Below, one piece after another: positions 1 through 8,571 of a stretch of 27,801 nucleotides of DNA. Source of the DNA: a virus; IMG/VR virus record IMGVR_UViG_3300029625_000019, positions 1 through 27,801 of that record; one strand, 5' to 3'. How positions within the stretch are numbered: the stretch's first letter is position 1; the number at the start of each line of letters is the position of its first letter. The notes under the pieces are model-generated. The model was not told the origin of the DNA. It made no database searches and saw only the letters and a program-made list of their open reading frames with translations. A program made the translations under genes and the position numbers.

Positions 1-60
1 AATATTTTACTATATTTTATATTCCTTCTACTATTTTATAATATTTTACTATATTTTATA
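1..60. repeat. 21-bp direct repeat pair at the left edge
   Basis: Positions 1-21 and 40-60 are identical 21-mers, 39 bases apart. Between them lies a related AT-rich stretch. On the minus strand the unit contains TATAAAATATAGTAAAATATT-like half-sites. The same kind of sequence (GTATAAAATATTA) occurs just downstream of the promoters at 14744-14716 and 20181-20153 and nowhere else that I found. A role as an operator or activator site is inference. Confidence 0.6.
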
Positions 61-75
61 CGGAAGGGTTGTAAA
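48..75 (-). promoter_or_regulatory. Possible sigma-70-type promoter reading leftward out of the window
   Basis: On the minus strand TTTACA (75-70) is followed after 16 bases by TATAGT (53-48). This is weaker than the other two promoters in the window. It sits in the same setting: directly after a gene end and on top of the AT-rich repeat motif. It would serve genes to the left of this window. The region 1-113 holds no gene. Confidence 0.35.
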
Positions 76-113
76 GATTTGATATTTTTTTTATTTTAAA
101 ATACTTACTTATA

Positions 114-458
114 TTATATAAGTCCTGTCTCTTTTAATTGCATTTCCAGGTCCTTAACACTATCAACCAAAAAATAATAACCCCCAAACTCTTTTATATT
201 TCGCTCAAATTCCTTCTGCGATTCTGTTTGATTATTTTTTTTGCCTGTTGCTTTTACCTCAATCGCAATAAATTTCCCTGATTTTGTAAGCCCTATTATA
301 TCGGCAACACCTTTAAGCCCGTGAAAAATATACTTTCCTTTTTTGGCATTAAAAACGCCTGCGTTATTTTGTCGCCAAACAAAAAATTTACTTGAATATA
401 AATTTAAAAACGTCATTACATCTCTTTTAACGTCATTTTCTAAAATTATGTTTTTCAT
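114..458 (-). CDS. VRR-NUC-type phage nuclease
   Basis: This 114-residue protein matches the small stand-alone VRR-NUC / Holliday-junction-resolvase-like nucleases of phages, which cut branched or otherwise structured DNA. The fold's motifs are visible: an early acidic helix with E7, GVADIIG with D53, FIAIEVKA with E67 and K69, then Q81 in the SQKEF segment and a GGYYFLV strand near residues 92-98. The length is typical of the single-domain family. It is the last gene of the late operon, six bases after the YiiX-like gene. In other phages such nucleases resolve DNA before or during packaging; that role here is inference. It ends next to an all-AT palindrome at 107-123. Confidence 0.85.
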   Translation of the reverse strand: MKNIILENDVKRDVMTFLNLYSSKFFVWRQNNAGVFNAKKGKYIFHGLKGVADIIGLTKSGKFIAIEVKATGKKNNQTESQKEFERNIKEFGGYYFLVDSVKDLEMQLKETGLI

Positions 459-464
459 TTTTTA

Positions 465-1109
465 TCACATTAAATAAGTATCTTCTGCAATTTCAATTTC
501 AGGGCTTTTATATAACACATCAAAAAGATTTTCTGGTGTTCTATTTTCAATCGGTATTTCATCACTTTTTAAAACTTCTGAAATTCTCGGTATAGCATCA
601 AGCATTTTTGCCGTTGCTATACTACAATTCGGACTGTTAGGTTTATATCCAGGATTTCTTATTTTGCTTGCAAGCCAACTTAACCCTCCCCCAATCACAG
701 GAATATGTCTTAACAACCCCCAAACCCCAAACCAAAAATTTACTGCGTTATTGTATTGTTGTCCGACTTGGCTTTTTATTGCAACTTTTCCCATTTCTAA
801 CTCTTCCATTGTTAAATTTTTTATCCTTAATACAACAATTCGAACTTTTCCGTTTATTAGATTGTCAAAATAGTCCTCAATTAAATGATATGCTACGCTT
901 TTTCCATCAGCTTCAATTGTTTTTCCTTGTCCTTCGCCGATGTAAACGCCAACGTGGTTAGGGTCAAACGGTATATTATTATAACCTTTCCCGTCGCCTG
1001 TCCCAAACTGTACTAATTTAGCCACGAAGTCCTGCCCTTCTACAAAAAAACAATCAAGCATATGTAATTTTACTGCAAACTTAATACAATCTTCTCTTGT
1101 TTTAATCAT
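465..1109 (-). CDS. YiiX-like permuted papain-fold hydrolase (NlpC/P60 superfamily)
   Basis: This 214-residue protein has the circularly permuted papain arrangement. A D-x-FFVEGQDFVAKLVQ entry strand is followed by PNHVGVYIG with H52, an acidic E66 (TIEADG), and a late NCSIATAKML helix with C162. These would be the His, the polar residue and the nucleophile. Family members hydrolyse amide or ester bonds, often in the cell envelope. A hydrophobic stretch around 125-150 may be membrane-seeking. Its start overlaps the stop of the upstream 78-residue gene by one base (TAATG), so it is part of the lysis module. A peptidoglycan target is likely from context, but an inhibitor or acyl-transfer role cannot be excluded. 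Confidence 0.7.
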   Translation of the reverse strand: MIKTREDCIKFAVKLHMLDCFFVEGQDFVAKLVQFGTGDGKGYNNIPFDPNHVGVYIGEGQGKTIEADGKSVAYHLIEDYFDNLINGKVRIVVLRIKNLTMEELEMGKVAIKSQVGQQYNNAVNFWFGVWGLLRHIPVIGGGLSWLASKIRNPGYKPNSPNCSIATAKMLDAIPRISEVLKSDEIPIENRTPENLFDVLYKSPEIEIAEDTYLM

Positions 1110-1345
1110 TAATCGTCACACTCCTTTTCTATTTCGTCTTCATAAACCAAAATTTTTTGTTTTGTAAGATATATTTCAACTAAATAAACCTTTTCCCCTT
1201 TTTTATTAATATAAACATCTACAATTTTTGAAGGTTTATTTGTATAAGCAAGCGGACGTCTATTACTAAAGATATAAACCTTGTCCCCGATTACAAAAAT
1301 ACATAATAATAAAAATAATAACATAAAATTTTTAATATTTTGCAT
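1109..1345 (-). CDS. Small membrane-anchored or exported lysis-module protein
   Basis: I do not recognise this 78-residue protein. Residues about 6-22 are strongly hydrophobic (FMLLFLLLCIFVIG) after a short basic start, so it is a signal peptide or inner-membrane anchor. The remaining 55 residues are predicted strands rich in lysine, with alternating hydrophobic positions (VDVYINKKGEKVYLVEIYL) that look like a small beta domain, and an acidic tail. It overlaps the upstream transglycosylase gene by 14 bases and the downstream hydrolase gene by one. Its position suggests a spanin-like or accessory envelope role, but it has no lipobox or long coiled coil to support that. Confidence 0.6.
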   Translation of the reverse strand: MQNIKNFMLLFLLLCIFVIGDKVYIFSNRRPLAYTNKPSKIVDVYINKKGEKVYLVEIYLTKQKILVYEDEIEKECDD

Positions 1346-1814
1346 AATTCTTCCTTTCCAACATATTTTTTAATCTTAATACTCTTACATAATATTTTTT
1401 GTTATACTTTTTTCCTGTTTTCCAGTGCGAGCAGATTTCATAATAATTATTTTTATATTGCTTTTTCAGTATCTTAAAAAAACGTATAGCAACATCAATA
1501 TTATTTTCTGCATTTTCAAGCCATTTCCTATTTTTAATCCCAAATTCATCCCTTGCGGTATAATAAAGCACTTGAAAAGTCCCATAACTATAATCATTAT
1601 ATCTTTTTTCAAGTGTTTTTATATTTTTAAAATTTCCCTCGTCTTTTGCAAGAGCAAGTAAAAAGTTTCTGTCTTTATTATTTATTCCGTATTTTTCAAA
1701 ATTTTTGTAAATAATTTCAAGTGTTTTGCCAAATTCGCTATTAGGTGCTTGGCAATCTTTTGTATTTATAAATATTAAAACTATAAAAATTGTTAATAAT
1801 AATTTAAACTTCAT
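1332..1814 (-). CDS. Exported lytic transglycosylase-like protein (SLT fold)
   Basis: This is a 160-residue protein with an N-terminal signal sequence (about residues 3-17, LLLTIFIVLIF). The mature part resembles the SLT/lysozyme-like fold. The catalytic glutamate is probably E59 in LLALAKDEGNF. It is followed by SYGTFQVLYYTARDEFG, the equivalent of the usual GA-x-GLMQ-x-TA segment, and a C-terminal helix with HWKTGKKY. The cysteine at 21 lacks a proper lipobox, so lipoprotein processing is doubtful. It overlaps the M15 endolysin gene by 11 bases. It would cut the glycan strand while the neighbouring enzymes cut the peptides. Confidence 0.7.
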   Translation of the reverse strand: MKFKLLLTIFIVLIFINTKDCQAPNSEFGKTLEIIYKNFEKYGINNKDRNFLLALAKDEGNFKNIKTLEKRYNDYSYGTFQVLYYTARDEFGIKNRKWLENAENNIDVAIRFFKILKKQYKNNYYEICSHWKTGKKYNKKYYVRVLRLKNMLERKNYAKY

Positions 1815-2328
1815 AAAGTTCCTTATACCTGTTTATACAAGCATTTATATCATCAAAATATAAATAACCCCCGCTTGGTTTCCTGACCCAATAAATTTTT
1901 TTGCCCCTGTCTTTTATATCAACGTGAACAAAATCATTATAAATCCCAAGCCCTTTAAATATTTTTGCATTGTCAATAAACTTAAAAAACTCAATTAAAA
2001 AACTTCTTTTAAAATTTTCATCGCCTATTATATCTATAGGTTTTATATCAGCTGCAAGTGTAATTGGCAAGTGTGCTGACGTTTTACTTCCGCCGATTTC
2101 TGCATTATGGCTTTCACATCTACACCCGCTTGTAATGGTAAATTTATATTTTGTTTCGCATTTTTTTGTCAATAAATCTAACGCATCAATAAAATCAATA
2201 TCAATTTCATTCATACCGCAACACGGACAGGCTAACTCTCTTACTGTTATTAAAGATTCCTGCCCGTTTGATTTTACAAACCAACCATCTCTCGAATATG
2301 CTATTTTTTTTCCATCATTTCCATTCAT
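1804..2328 (-). CDS. Peptidase M15-family endolysin
   Basis: This 174-residue protein is a phage-type M15 D-alanyl-D-alanine carboxypeptidase/endolysin. An ACPCCG segment (33-38) precedes a helix. TITSGCRCESHNAEIGGS then leads into SAHLPITLAADI, with zinc ligands H86 and D94, and a late FVHVDI supplies H135. The spacing between H86 and D94 is one residue longer than in the common SxHxxGxAxD form, and the usual glycine is missing. The motif is otherwise intact. There is no signal peptide, so it depends on the adjacent holin-like protein (four bases upstream) for release. It would cleave the peptide part of peptidoglycan. Confidence 0.85.
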   Translation of the reverse strand: MNGNDGKKIAYSRDGWFVKSNGQESLITVRELACPCCGMNEIDIDFIDALDLLTKKCETKYKFTITSGCRCESHNAEIGGSKTSAHLPITLAADIKPIDIIGDENFKRSFLIEFFKFIDNAKIFKGLGIYNDFVHVDIKDRGKKIYWVRKPSGGYLYFDDINACINRYKELYEV

Positions 2329-2332
2329 TTTT

Positions 2333-2635
2333 TCACCTCAAAATTTTTAAAAAATCAAATAAATATTTCAAAATTGCTATTGCAACTGTTATTATTCCCG
2401 CAATAACAATCATTTTTGTTTGTTTTTTAAGTTCTTGCACTGGACATTCCCGTTGAATGCTTTCTATTTTTGCAACCCTGAAAATCATTCCATCTTCAAC
2501 CTTTCCGTTCCCGTTTAACATAAACAAAATCTTATCTACTTTTTTATCTATGTTTGACAATTTTTCGTCAATTAACGGTATTTGTTTTTCTAATTCTCTT
2601 ATTCTTGCGTCAATCTCATTTTCAGTATTGCTCAT
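2333..2635 (-). CDS. Holin-like protein (XhlA-type: coiled coil plus C-terminal membrane segment)
   Basis: This 100-residue protein has a charged heptad-like helix at about 5-40, a short linker, and one hydrophobic segment at about 75-96 (MIVIAGIITVAIAILKYLF) followed by a basic end. That layout matches hemolysin XhlA and similar one-segment phage membrane proteins that act with an endolysin. It lies between the big tail protein, which it overlaps by 14 bases, and the M15 endolysin. The assignment rests on topology and position, not on a diagnostic motif. Confidence 0.6.
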   Translation of the reverse strand: MSNTENEIDARIRELEKQIPLIDEKLSNIDKKVDKILFMLNGNGKVEDGMIFRVAKIESIQRECPVQELKKQTKMIVIAGIITVAIAILKYLFDFLKILR

Positions 2636-5600
2636 AACTTTGACTCCTTCCTTTCAAAATCATTTCATACGTTTGATTTATAATGTCAAAAGTCATTTCG
2701 TATTCATATACTTTATAATTTGTAATTCTATTTAAAATTTCGTCATAAATTTTTACATATTTCATTAAATCAACATCAAGATTTATATCAGTTGTTATTC
2801 CATCGCCTAAAATCTGTGTAGGTAAATTCAAAAATCTGTTGTATTTTAAATAAATCAATTGTAATAATGAGCTATCATTTATTTTTTTGTTGTCAATCTT
2901 TTTTTCTAATATTCCATATTTTTTTTGTGAGTTAAGCCAGTCGTAGATTTTATTTGTTTTTCCAACTTCGTGATATTGATATGCACTTATTTTAATTTCT
3001 TTTATTGTTCTTTGTATAGACGAGGCAGGATGTATTTTTACATATGCCCCAAGCCCGTAACTTCTATAAGTTATATACCAGTCAGGCGTTGCTTCGTATT
3101 GATTTTCACACGGTGAATATGTATATTCATAATCAACGCTTGCTATATTAACTTTAATATATAACTGTTGCGGTTTTGTCGTATCAATTAAATCATATTC
3201 AGCGTTTATTTCGTAATCAACGGTATAAATTATAAATTCCGTTTTATCGTCGTATAATTCATCTATCATGTCTTGTGTATTATATTTATATTGTGCTATA
3301 TTTAGTTTATTAAAAATAATGCTTTGCGTTAATGACTCAATAGTATTTTTATAAATCAACTGGCGTGGGTAAACTTGTATTATACCTCGTTCAATGTCTT
3401 CATAATTAAGTTGAAAATAATTTAATTTCAAACCCTGAGACATAAATAATAATATTTGACTCCAATTTACATTTACATTTGTTAATTGCCAATTATTCCA
3501 ATTACTTTTATCAATTGTGAAATTTACCTCTGTTGGGGAATCAAGCATTTGAAAATTTTTAGGCAAAAATATAACATTAAGCGTATTTCCAGCAACACTT
3601 TTAACAAGATTATTTACTACCTGAACTGGCGAGATATCATTATTGCTCTTTGTATATACTTCTATAAAACAGGTTTTGTCATAAATAACATTATAGTCAA
3701 GTGTATTATAACGTGTTGCGTTTGTTGTTGTTAATTGATATACAACAGATTGTTTATAATACGGCTGATTTTGTTCTCCTCTCAAAAACCCAAAACCTTT
3801 AAACTTTGTTTCCGTTCCATCTGGTGTTGTATGTATTTTAAACCAAATTTTTTGAAAAAATGTTAAATTTATTGTCCCTACCCAATCCCTTGAAATTATT
3901 GTTTTGTTTGTCTCGTCGTAATAAGTTCTATAAACTCTTGTATAGCCAGATGGCGTATCATAATAATTAAAAAATTCGTATACAACTCTTATTTGTTTAT
4001 TTGTAGTATCTACTTGTATTATTTGATTTGTTCCCTGCCAAGTTGGATAAATTAAAGTATAATCTACATAAAATTTTACTGTCCCTTGATTTTGTTCCAA
4101 AGAAAACTGAAAAACAGAATAATTTTCATAGCCAAATCTATGACTTATTGCTCCATTTACAAAATTTAAAATACCTGTATTTGCTGATAAACGTAACGCA
4201 TAATGATTTACATTCCCCATATTAATTATTGAAACATTTTGTAATGCATCAAAAATTCTTCCTTCTTTCCATTTATTCCAAATATCACTATAACTTTCTG
4301 CAATTGTAAATCCCCCGACTGGTGCTAATTTATCCCAAACAAGATTATAAACAAAATCATTTTGAAATTTACTACAACCAAATGCATTATTGTTATTATT
4401 ATCAACAAAATTACCCCAATAAATATCATTATCGTTTATATTAACAAAAGTCGGTGTTTCGCTTGTCCTTTGCCGTATCTTTAATAACCCGTCTGATACA
4501 GCTATATTCGCATCTCCTGCAAGTTCCAAAATTTTTGTTATCTCTTCCGCAATTATTCCTTGTTCTGGGAAATAATTAAACTGGCTAAAAAAAGTTATAT
4601 CAACCAAATCACGATGTATATTTGCGGTTAAAATAAGCCATTCAATTGCTTTTGCAATATCCATTGTCCCAGTTATTGCATTTCTACTAACTTTTACCAA
4701 TTCCAAATTTTTATAATTTGTTTCTAACGATAATGATAAAATTCTATCAGCAACATTTAGTTCGCTCGCTGTTACTTTTAATTGACCGAAATATTTTGTT
4801 TTCCCACGATATTTTACTTTTAAATAAGCGTTTCTGCCATATTCAATACCGTTAAAACAACTAAAATCACTGTCAATAATTTCTGCTGTTATTTCCATAC
4901 CGTTATAATTTAAATTTTCCACGTCTGCCCCGTCTGAAATTCTTATATTTGTTGGATTGATAAATAACAAGTCGCACGCTGTGATTTCAGTTATGCCTAA
5001 ATTTGTATTACTACTTATATTTAACTTATTTGTTGTTATTCCTGTTTTACTAAATATACTTACAATTCCAGCACTTTCGCAATAATATTTGGGAGCGTAA
5101 GTTGTATTAACATTTCCAATCCCTAAATAATTATTAAACGAGTCCCACATTAAATTTTGCCACGTTGAACCGTCCCAATATTGTATTGTAAATTGCGTCC
5201 CTGTATATGTTGTTTCTGAACCAAAATACGTTGACGCAACCGGCCAAAAATAAAAAGTTATTTTTTTTATTGTTTTTATCGTCCCAAAATCAATTGTAAA
5301 TGTATTATTGATTGGTGCTGTTGCAATTTGTTTTTGCCCTGTATCAACATTATAATGAGCATATATTCCGTCTTTACAATAACTACCATTGTTAATAGCC
5401 CCAGTTATCGTTGCATTTAGCATTACATTTTCTTTTTCAACAATTAACTCTGCTTCTGCAATTTCCTGCGTTGTCTGGGAGGAATAATCAACATACAAAT
5501 ACGCATTTGTTTTAGTATATTCGCCCCCGGTTGTAACTACTTTAACATCAACAAGTTTATCTTTTGTGCCTGCTGGCGTATAACAAGTCAAAGTATTGCT

Positions 5601-6347
5601 ATCAATATATGTTATATTAACTGCAAGATTGTTGTCAAAATAAACCTGTGCATTAGACGAAAAATTTTGCCCGTAAATTGTCACTAACGTCCCGCCGTTA
5701 AAATCGCCTTCATTTGGACTAACTTTTGCAATTGTAGGTATAACAAGTGGTTCAGTTGGTAATGTGTCTCGCACTATGTCGCTTAATACAACCCTGTCAA
5801 GATACATATTCCCTGCATACACACTCGTATAAAACATTGTATAACTGCTTTTGTAGAGCAAGTTATTATCGCTAAAATTTGTTCGCTCAATGTAAGTTTC
5901 GTCGCTTGCGCCTGTTGTATAAATTCGCCACGTGTAAGGGGCTGAACTTCCCTCAATTTTAACTGCATATCCATACCAAGTATTTAGGTTGTCAAAACCA
6001 GTTATACCTTTCCATGCCCCTGAAATTGCCCATTGAAAAGAATTTTTGCCTATAAAAGCGTTGTCGCATTGTAAAGCTGGTTGATATGGACCAAAAAAGT
6101 AATAATTTGTTATTAAACTTGTAAAATAAACTCGCATTTCAAGCGTGCGAATTGGCGAACCTAAATCAGGTATTGTAAAATAATTATATCTTGGGTCGGA
6201 AGTTGTTACAGAATAATCTCCGTATTTTTTTATTGTGTTGGAGTAAGTAAGCGTCCCTGTTGCTGTTGCGTTTTTGCCATAGTTTCCGCTATCGTTTAAG
6301 TTGTTCTCAAACTCATAAACTGCCAGACAATGCGAATCCCACGCCAT
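2622..6347 (-). CDS. Large mosaic tail tip / receptor-binding protein with LamG-like, IPT/TIG and discoidin-like modules
   Basis: At 1241 residues this is the largest protein of the window and lies just after the tape measure gene and one small gene, where tail-tip and fibre proteins sit. Residues about 1-200 look like a concanavalin/LamG jelly roll (starting AVYEFENNLNDSG). About 205-290 is an IPT/TIG domain (SPNEGDFNGGTLVTIYGQNF). About 300-430 resembles a discoidin/F5-8C sandwich (FTIDFGTIKTIKKITFYFW). About 450-680 is more like a tail hub or assembly domain (EITAEIIDSDFS, YRGKTKYFGQL). About 1150-1241 ends in beta strands with a DVDLMKYVKIYDEIL segment. Placing carbohydrate-binding modules in front of a hub-like core is unusual but seen in other phages. 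The ribosome site is AAGGTG, seven bases before ATG. Confidence 0.7.
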   Translation of the reverse strand: MAWDSHCLAVYEFENNLNDSGNYGKNATATGTLTYSNTIKKYGDYSVTTSDPRYNYFTIPDLGSPIRTLEMRVYFTSLITNYYFFGPYQPALQCDNAFIGKNSFQWAISGAWKGITGFDNLNTWYGYAVKIEGSSAPYTWRIYTTGASDETYIERTNFSDNNLLYKSSYTMFYTSVYAGNMYLDRVVLSDIVRDTLPTEPLVIPTIAKVSPNEGDFNGGTLVTIYGQNFSSNAQVYFDNNLAVNITYIDSNTLTCYTPAGTKDKLVDVKVVTTGGEYTKTNAYLYVDYSSQTTQEIAEAELIVEKENVMLNATITGAINNGSYCKDGIYAHYNVDTGQKQIATAPINNTFTIDFGTIKTIKKITFYFWPVASTYFGSETTYTGTQFTIQYWDGSTWQNLMWDSFNNYLGIGNVNTTYAPKYYCESAGIVSIFSKTGITTNKLNISSNTNLGITEITACDLLFINPTNIRISDGADVENLNYNGMEITAEIIDSDFSCFNGIEYGRNAYLKVKYRGKTKYFGQLKVTASELNVADRILSLSLETNYKNLELVKVSRNAITGTMDIAKAIEWLILTANIHRDLVDITFFSQFNYFPEQGIIAEEITKILELAGDANIAVSDGLLKIRQRTSETPTFVNINDNDIYWGNFVDNNNNNAFGCSKFQNDFVYNLVWDKLAPVGGFTIAESYSDIWNKWKEGRIFDALQNVSIINMGNVNHYALRLSANTGILNFVNGAISHRFGYENYSVFQFSLEQNQGTVKFYVDYTLIYPTWQGTNQIIQVDTTNKQIRVVYEFFNYYDTPSGYTRVYRTYYDETNKTIISRDWVGTINLTFFQKIWFKIHTTPDGTETKFKGFGFLRGEQNQPYYKQSVVYQLTTTNATRYNTLDYNVIYDKTCFIEVYTKSNNDISPVQVVNNLVKSVAGNTLNVIFLPKNFQMLDSPTEVNFTIDKSNWNNWQLTNVNVNWSQILLFMSQGLKLNYFQLNYEDIERGIIQVYPRQLIYKNTIESLTQSIIFNKLNIAQYKYNTQDMIDELYDDKTEFIIYTVDYEINAEYDLIDTTKPQQLYIKVNIASVDYEYTYSPCENQYEATPDWYITYRSYGLGAYVKIHPASSIQRTIKEIKISAYQYHEVGKTNKIYDWLNSQKKYGILEKKIDNKKINDSSLLQLIYLKYNRFLNLPTQILGDGITTDINLDVDLMKYVKIYDEILNRITNYKVYEYEMTFDIINQTYEMILKGRSQSYEQY

Positions 6348-6348
6348 T

Positions 6349-6687
6349 TTATTTCACCTTTTTTTGCTTTATTTTTTGTAACATTGTTTCTAACTCTGTT
6401 TTATGTTGCAAAATATTTTTTTCTGGCTTTTTAAATTTATTTATGTCGTCGTCAGTATCAATAAATTTGTATTTATTTATAAGCATATTTTTATTTTTTT
6501 TTGGCTCAACGTAAACTATTGCGTATTTTTCTGTCATATCAAGCGTATTTTTTAACGTTTCTAAATCATCATAAATTATTTCAATAACATCAAAATCGTT
6601 ATGCAAATCTTTAACATTTTCAAGGTTCAACTCAATTGGATGTTTCAAACTCACCCTGTTTTTAATTGGTAACTTTATAATCTCCAT
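6349..6687 (-). CDS. Hypothetical protein between tape measure and tail tip
   Basis: This 112-residue protein is not recognised. The N-terminal half looks like an alpha/beta unit (strand VIEIIYDD, helix LETLKNTLD, strand YAIVYVEP). The C-terminal half is lysine-rich and helical (LETMLQKIKQKKVK). There are no membrane segments. It begins three bases after the tape measure gene and ends one base before the tail-tip gene. By position it may be a distal-tail or assembly factor; nothing in the sequence proves this. Confidence 0.6.
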   Translation of the reverse strand: MEIIKLPIKNRVSLKHPIELNLENVKDLHNDFDVIEIIYDDLETLKNTLDMTEKYAIVYVEPKKNKNMLINKYKFIDTDDDINKFKKPEKNILQHKTELETMLQKIKQKKVK

Positions 6688-6690
6688 TTT

Positions 6691-8319
6691 TTAATGCATC
6701 TCCTTTTTTATGTAAGGTGCTATTTGATTTGCAATACGCTGTATTTGTATTTTATCAAGCGTTCGCAAATCAAAAGCATTAACGTTTAGATTTATACTAA
6801 CACTTTTATTGTCGTTCGTTACGCTACTTGTCTCCGGCGGAATAACTTTCTCCCCCTTATGCAAAACGTAAGCCCCTGTTGCTGGAACTTCTCCGCCTGT
6901 TTGAAACCCGCCAAGAAGTTCTTTAATTGCAAAACCGCCTATTGATCCTGTTCCACCTGAAATTAAATTCAATATTGAAAACATCGCCGCTCTTGCCGCC
7001 ATTTCAGCTGCCATTTTTATTAGCATATCTCTAAATGCTTGATAAATATCTGTAAATACTATTTTTAAATTCTCATCAGTTATTTTCCCATCTTCAATTA
7101 TTTTATGTGCTGCTTTTTCAAATCCGCCTGCAAGCGTTGATTCTACATCTTTCGCAATAGTTTTTGCCATTTTTTCATATTCGTTTTCAACTTCTTTAGC
7201 TGTTTCTTTTGCGTCTTTTTTTTGTTTTTTCCCTGCTTTTTCTTGTTTTTCAACTATAGTGTTAAGATGCACGTCGTGTGCTTTTTCAACTTCTTTTAAG
7301 TTCGCTTTTTGGTCTTTTGTTATATTATCCCACATCCCTTTTACTGATTTTTCTATATCAGACCCCATTTTAAAATATGCATTTTTCATTTCTTCTGAAT
7401 CTTTTACTGCCTCATCCCAATGTCCTCGTATTGCATTAAATACCGATTTCATTGCATTTATAATTACTTTTGCATAACCCAAAATACCAGTAATTGCAAT
7501 ATTAAACATTGTTGATAATATTAGAAAAGGAGTTTTTAAAAAACTAAGCAAATCTTTTAAAACTGGTATTAATTGCATCCCAATTGATTGCGTTAAATCA
7601 TCATAAATTTGTTTTAATTTTGATGTTTCTTTTGCTATTGATTGTTCATTTACAGATGCGTCTTTATACACATTTCCCAAATTTGTAATCATCTCGTTAA
7701 CATCTTTTCCTTTAACGCCTAACTTACCGAATTCAGTTGCTAACGCTCTAACGCCAATTGTCGGGTTTCTTAAAGCAATGTTAAATGTGTCCATTACTTG
7801 ATTAACATTTTTTCCGGTCCCTACAGCTACATCCATACTTATTTTTAATAATTTATACGCCCCCTCAACACTACCAGTTATTTTTAATGCCCTGTTAAAT
7901 GCGTCAAACGTTTCGTCTTTTGTAAATCTTGTAAGTGTTGACAAACTTTCTATTGCATTATCAATACTTTCTTTATATTTTTCATATTCAATCCCGAGTC
8001 CTTGTAAACTTGTTTTCAATTGTTTTTGTCTTAAAATTTCCGCTTGCGCATTTTCAACTGAGTCTTTAAGCACTTTGCCAACAGTAATTATTGCACTTGT
8101 CCAGCCAGTTATAAGTGGAATATTAACGCCTGTCGCTTCGCTTAATTTTTTTATTGCTTCGCCAAATTTATTATTTGAGTCCCCTGCTTTTTTTGCGTTC
8201 GCATCAGCAACTTTTATTTTTTCAGCTGTTCCTGCCAACTGCGTATTAACAATTTCAAGTTGTTTTGTTTCAGCATTAACTTTAACTTGTATCTCTAATT
8301 TTTGCAATTCGTCAGCCAT
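6691..8319 (-). CDS. Tail tape measure protein
   Basis: This 542-residue protein has the usual build. There is a helical N-terminus (KVNAETKQLEIVNTQLAGTA) and long alpha-helical stretches. A hydrophobic region lies around 260-295 (FLILSTMFNIAITGILGYA). A charged helical section follows. The C-terminal region has AAEMAARAAMFSILNLI and the diagnostic GGxVPxTGxYxLHKGEKVIP-like motif just before a short tail. Such proteins set tail length and help DNA entry. It is short for a siphovirus; by the usual rule of about 0.15 nm per residue it would predict a tail near 80 nm. The start has AAAGGAG in front. It lies downstream of the tail tube gene, with one small gene between. Confidence 0.9.
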   Translation of the reverse strand: MADELQKLEIQVKVNAETKQLEIVNTQLAGTAEKIKVADANAKKAGDSNNKFGEAIKKLSEATGVNIPLITGWTSAIITVGKVLKDSVENAQAEILRQKQLKTSLQGLGIEYEKYKESIDNAIESLSTLTRFTKDETFDAFNRALKITGSVEGAYKLLKISMDVAVGTGKNVNQVMDTFNIALRNPTIGVRALATEFGKLGVKGKDVNEMITNLGNVYKDASVNEQSIAKETSKLKQIYDDLTQSIGMQLIPVLKDLLSFLKTPFLILSTMFNIAITGILGYAKVIINAMKSVFNAIRGHWDEAVKDSEEMKNAYFKMGSDIEKSVKGMWDNITKDQKANLKEVEKAHDVHLNTIVEKQEKAGKKQKKDAKETAKEVENEYEKMAKTIAKDVESTLAGGFEKAAHKIIEDGKITDENLKIVFTDIYQAFRDMLIKMAAEMAARAAMFSILNLISGGTGSIGGFAIKELLGGFQTGGEVPATGAYVLHKGEKVIPPETSSVTNDNKSVSINLNVNAFDLRTLDKIQIQRIANQIAPYIKKEMH

Positions 8320-8347
8320 AAAAAACTCCTTTAAAATATAGCGTTTT

Positions 8348-8548
8348 TTACGTTATTCTTATATCTATAATTTGTTCATAATCATTGGCTATATTTTCAA
8401 TCTCAATTTCTGTTAAAATTGGGTTTTGTTTTTTAAGATAGGATTTTAATGCAAGCAAAATGAAATTTTTTATTGCCCGTTTTTTTGCGTTTTCGTCTTG
8501 CTCAATAAAAATCTGTTCATAGTTATGTAACTCTTTATCATCTATCAT
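8348..8548 (-). CDS. Small protein in the tail chaperone position
   Basis: This 66-residue helical, acidic protein lies between the tail tube and tape measure genes, where most long-tailed phages keep their tail assembly chaperones. Its start has AGAGGTG at a good distance. I see no second overlapping ORF and no slippery sequence for the G/GT-type frameshift. Either this phage uses a single short chaperone or the protein does something else. The assignment comes only from position. Confidence 0.6.
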   Translation of the reverse strand: MIDDKELHNYEQIFIEQDENAKKRAIKNFILLALKSYLKKQNPILTEIEIENIANDYEQIIDIRIT

Positions 8549-8571
8549 ATATCACCTCTCAACTATTTATT

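Noticed and set aside
107-123. 17-base palindrome at the end of the VRR-NUC gene as a terminator
   Set aside because: It is made only of A/T-rich pairs with a one-base centre and no T-run directly after it on the minus strand.
5783-5974. 63-codon minus-strand ORF within the tail-tip gene
   Set aside because: It overlaps the IPT and LamG coding sequence in another frame, has no ribosome site and no plausible product.
8348-8571. Programmed frameshift of tail chaperones (G/GT type)
   Set aside because: There is only one short ORF, no overlapping second frame before the tape measure gene, and no slippery heptamer I could identify.
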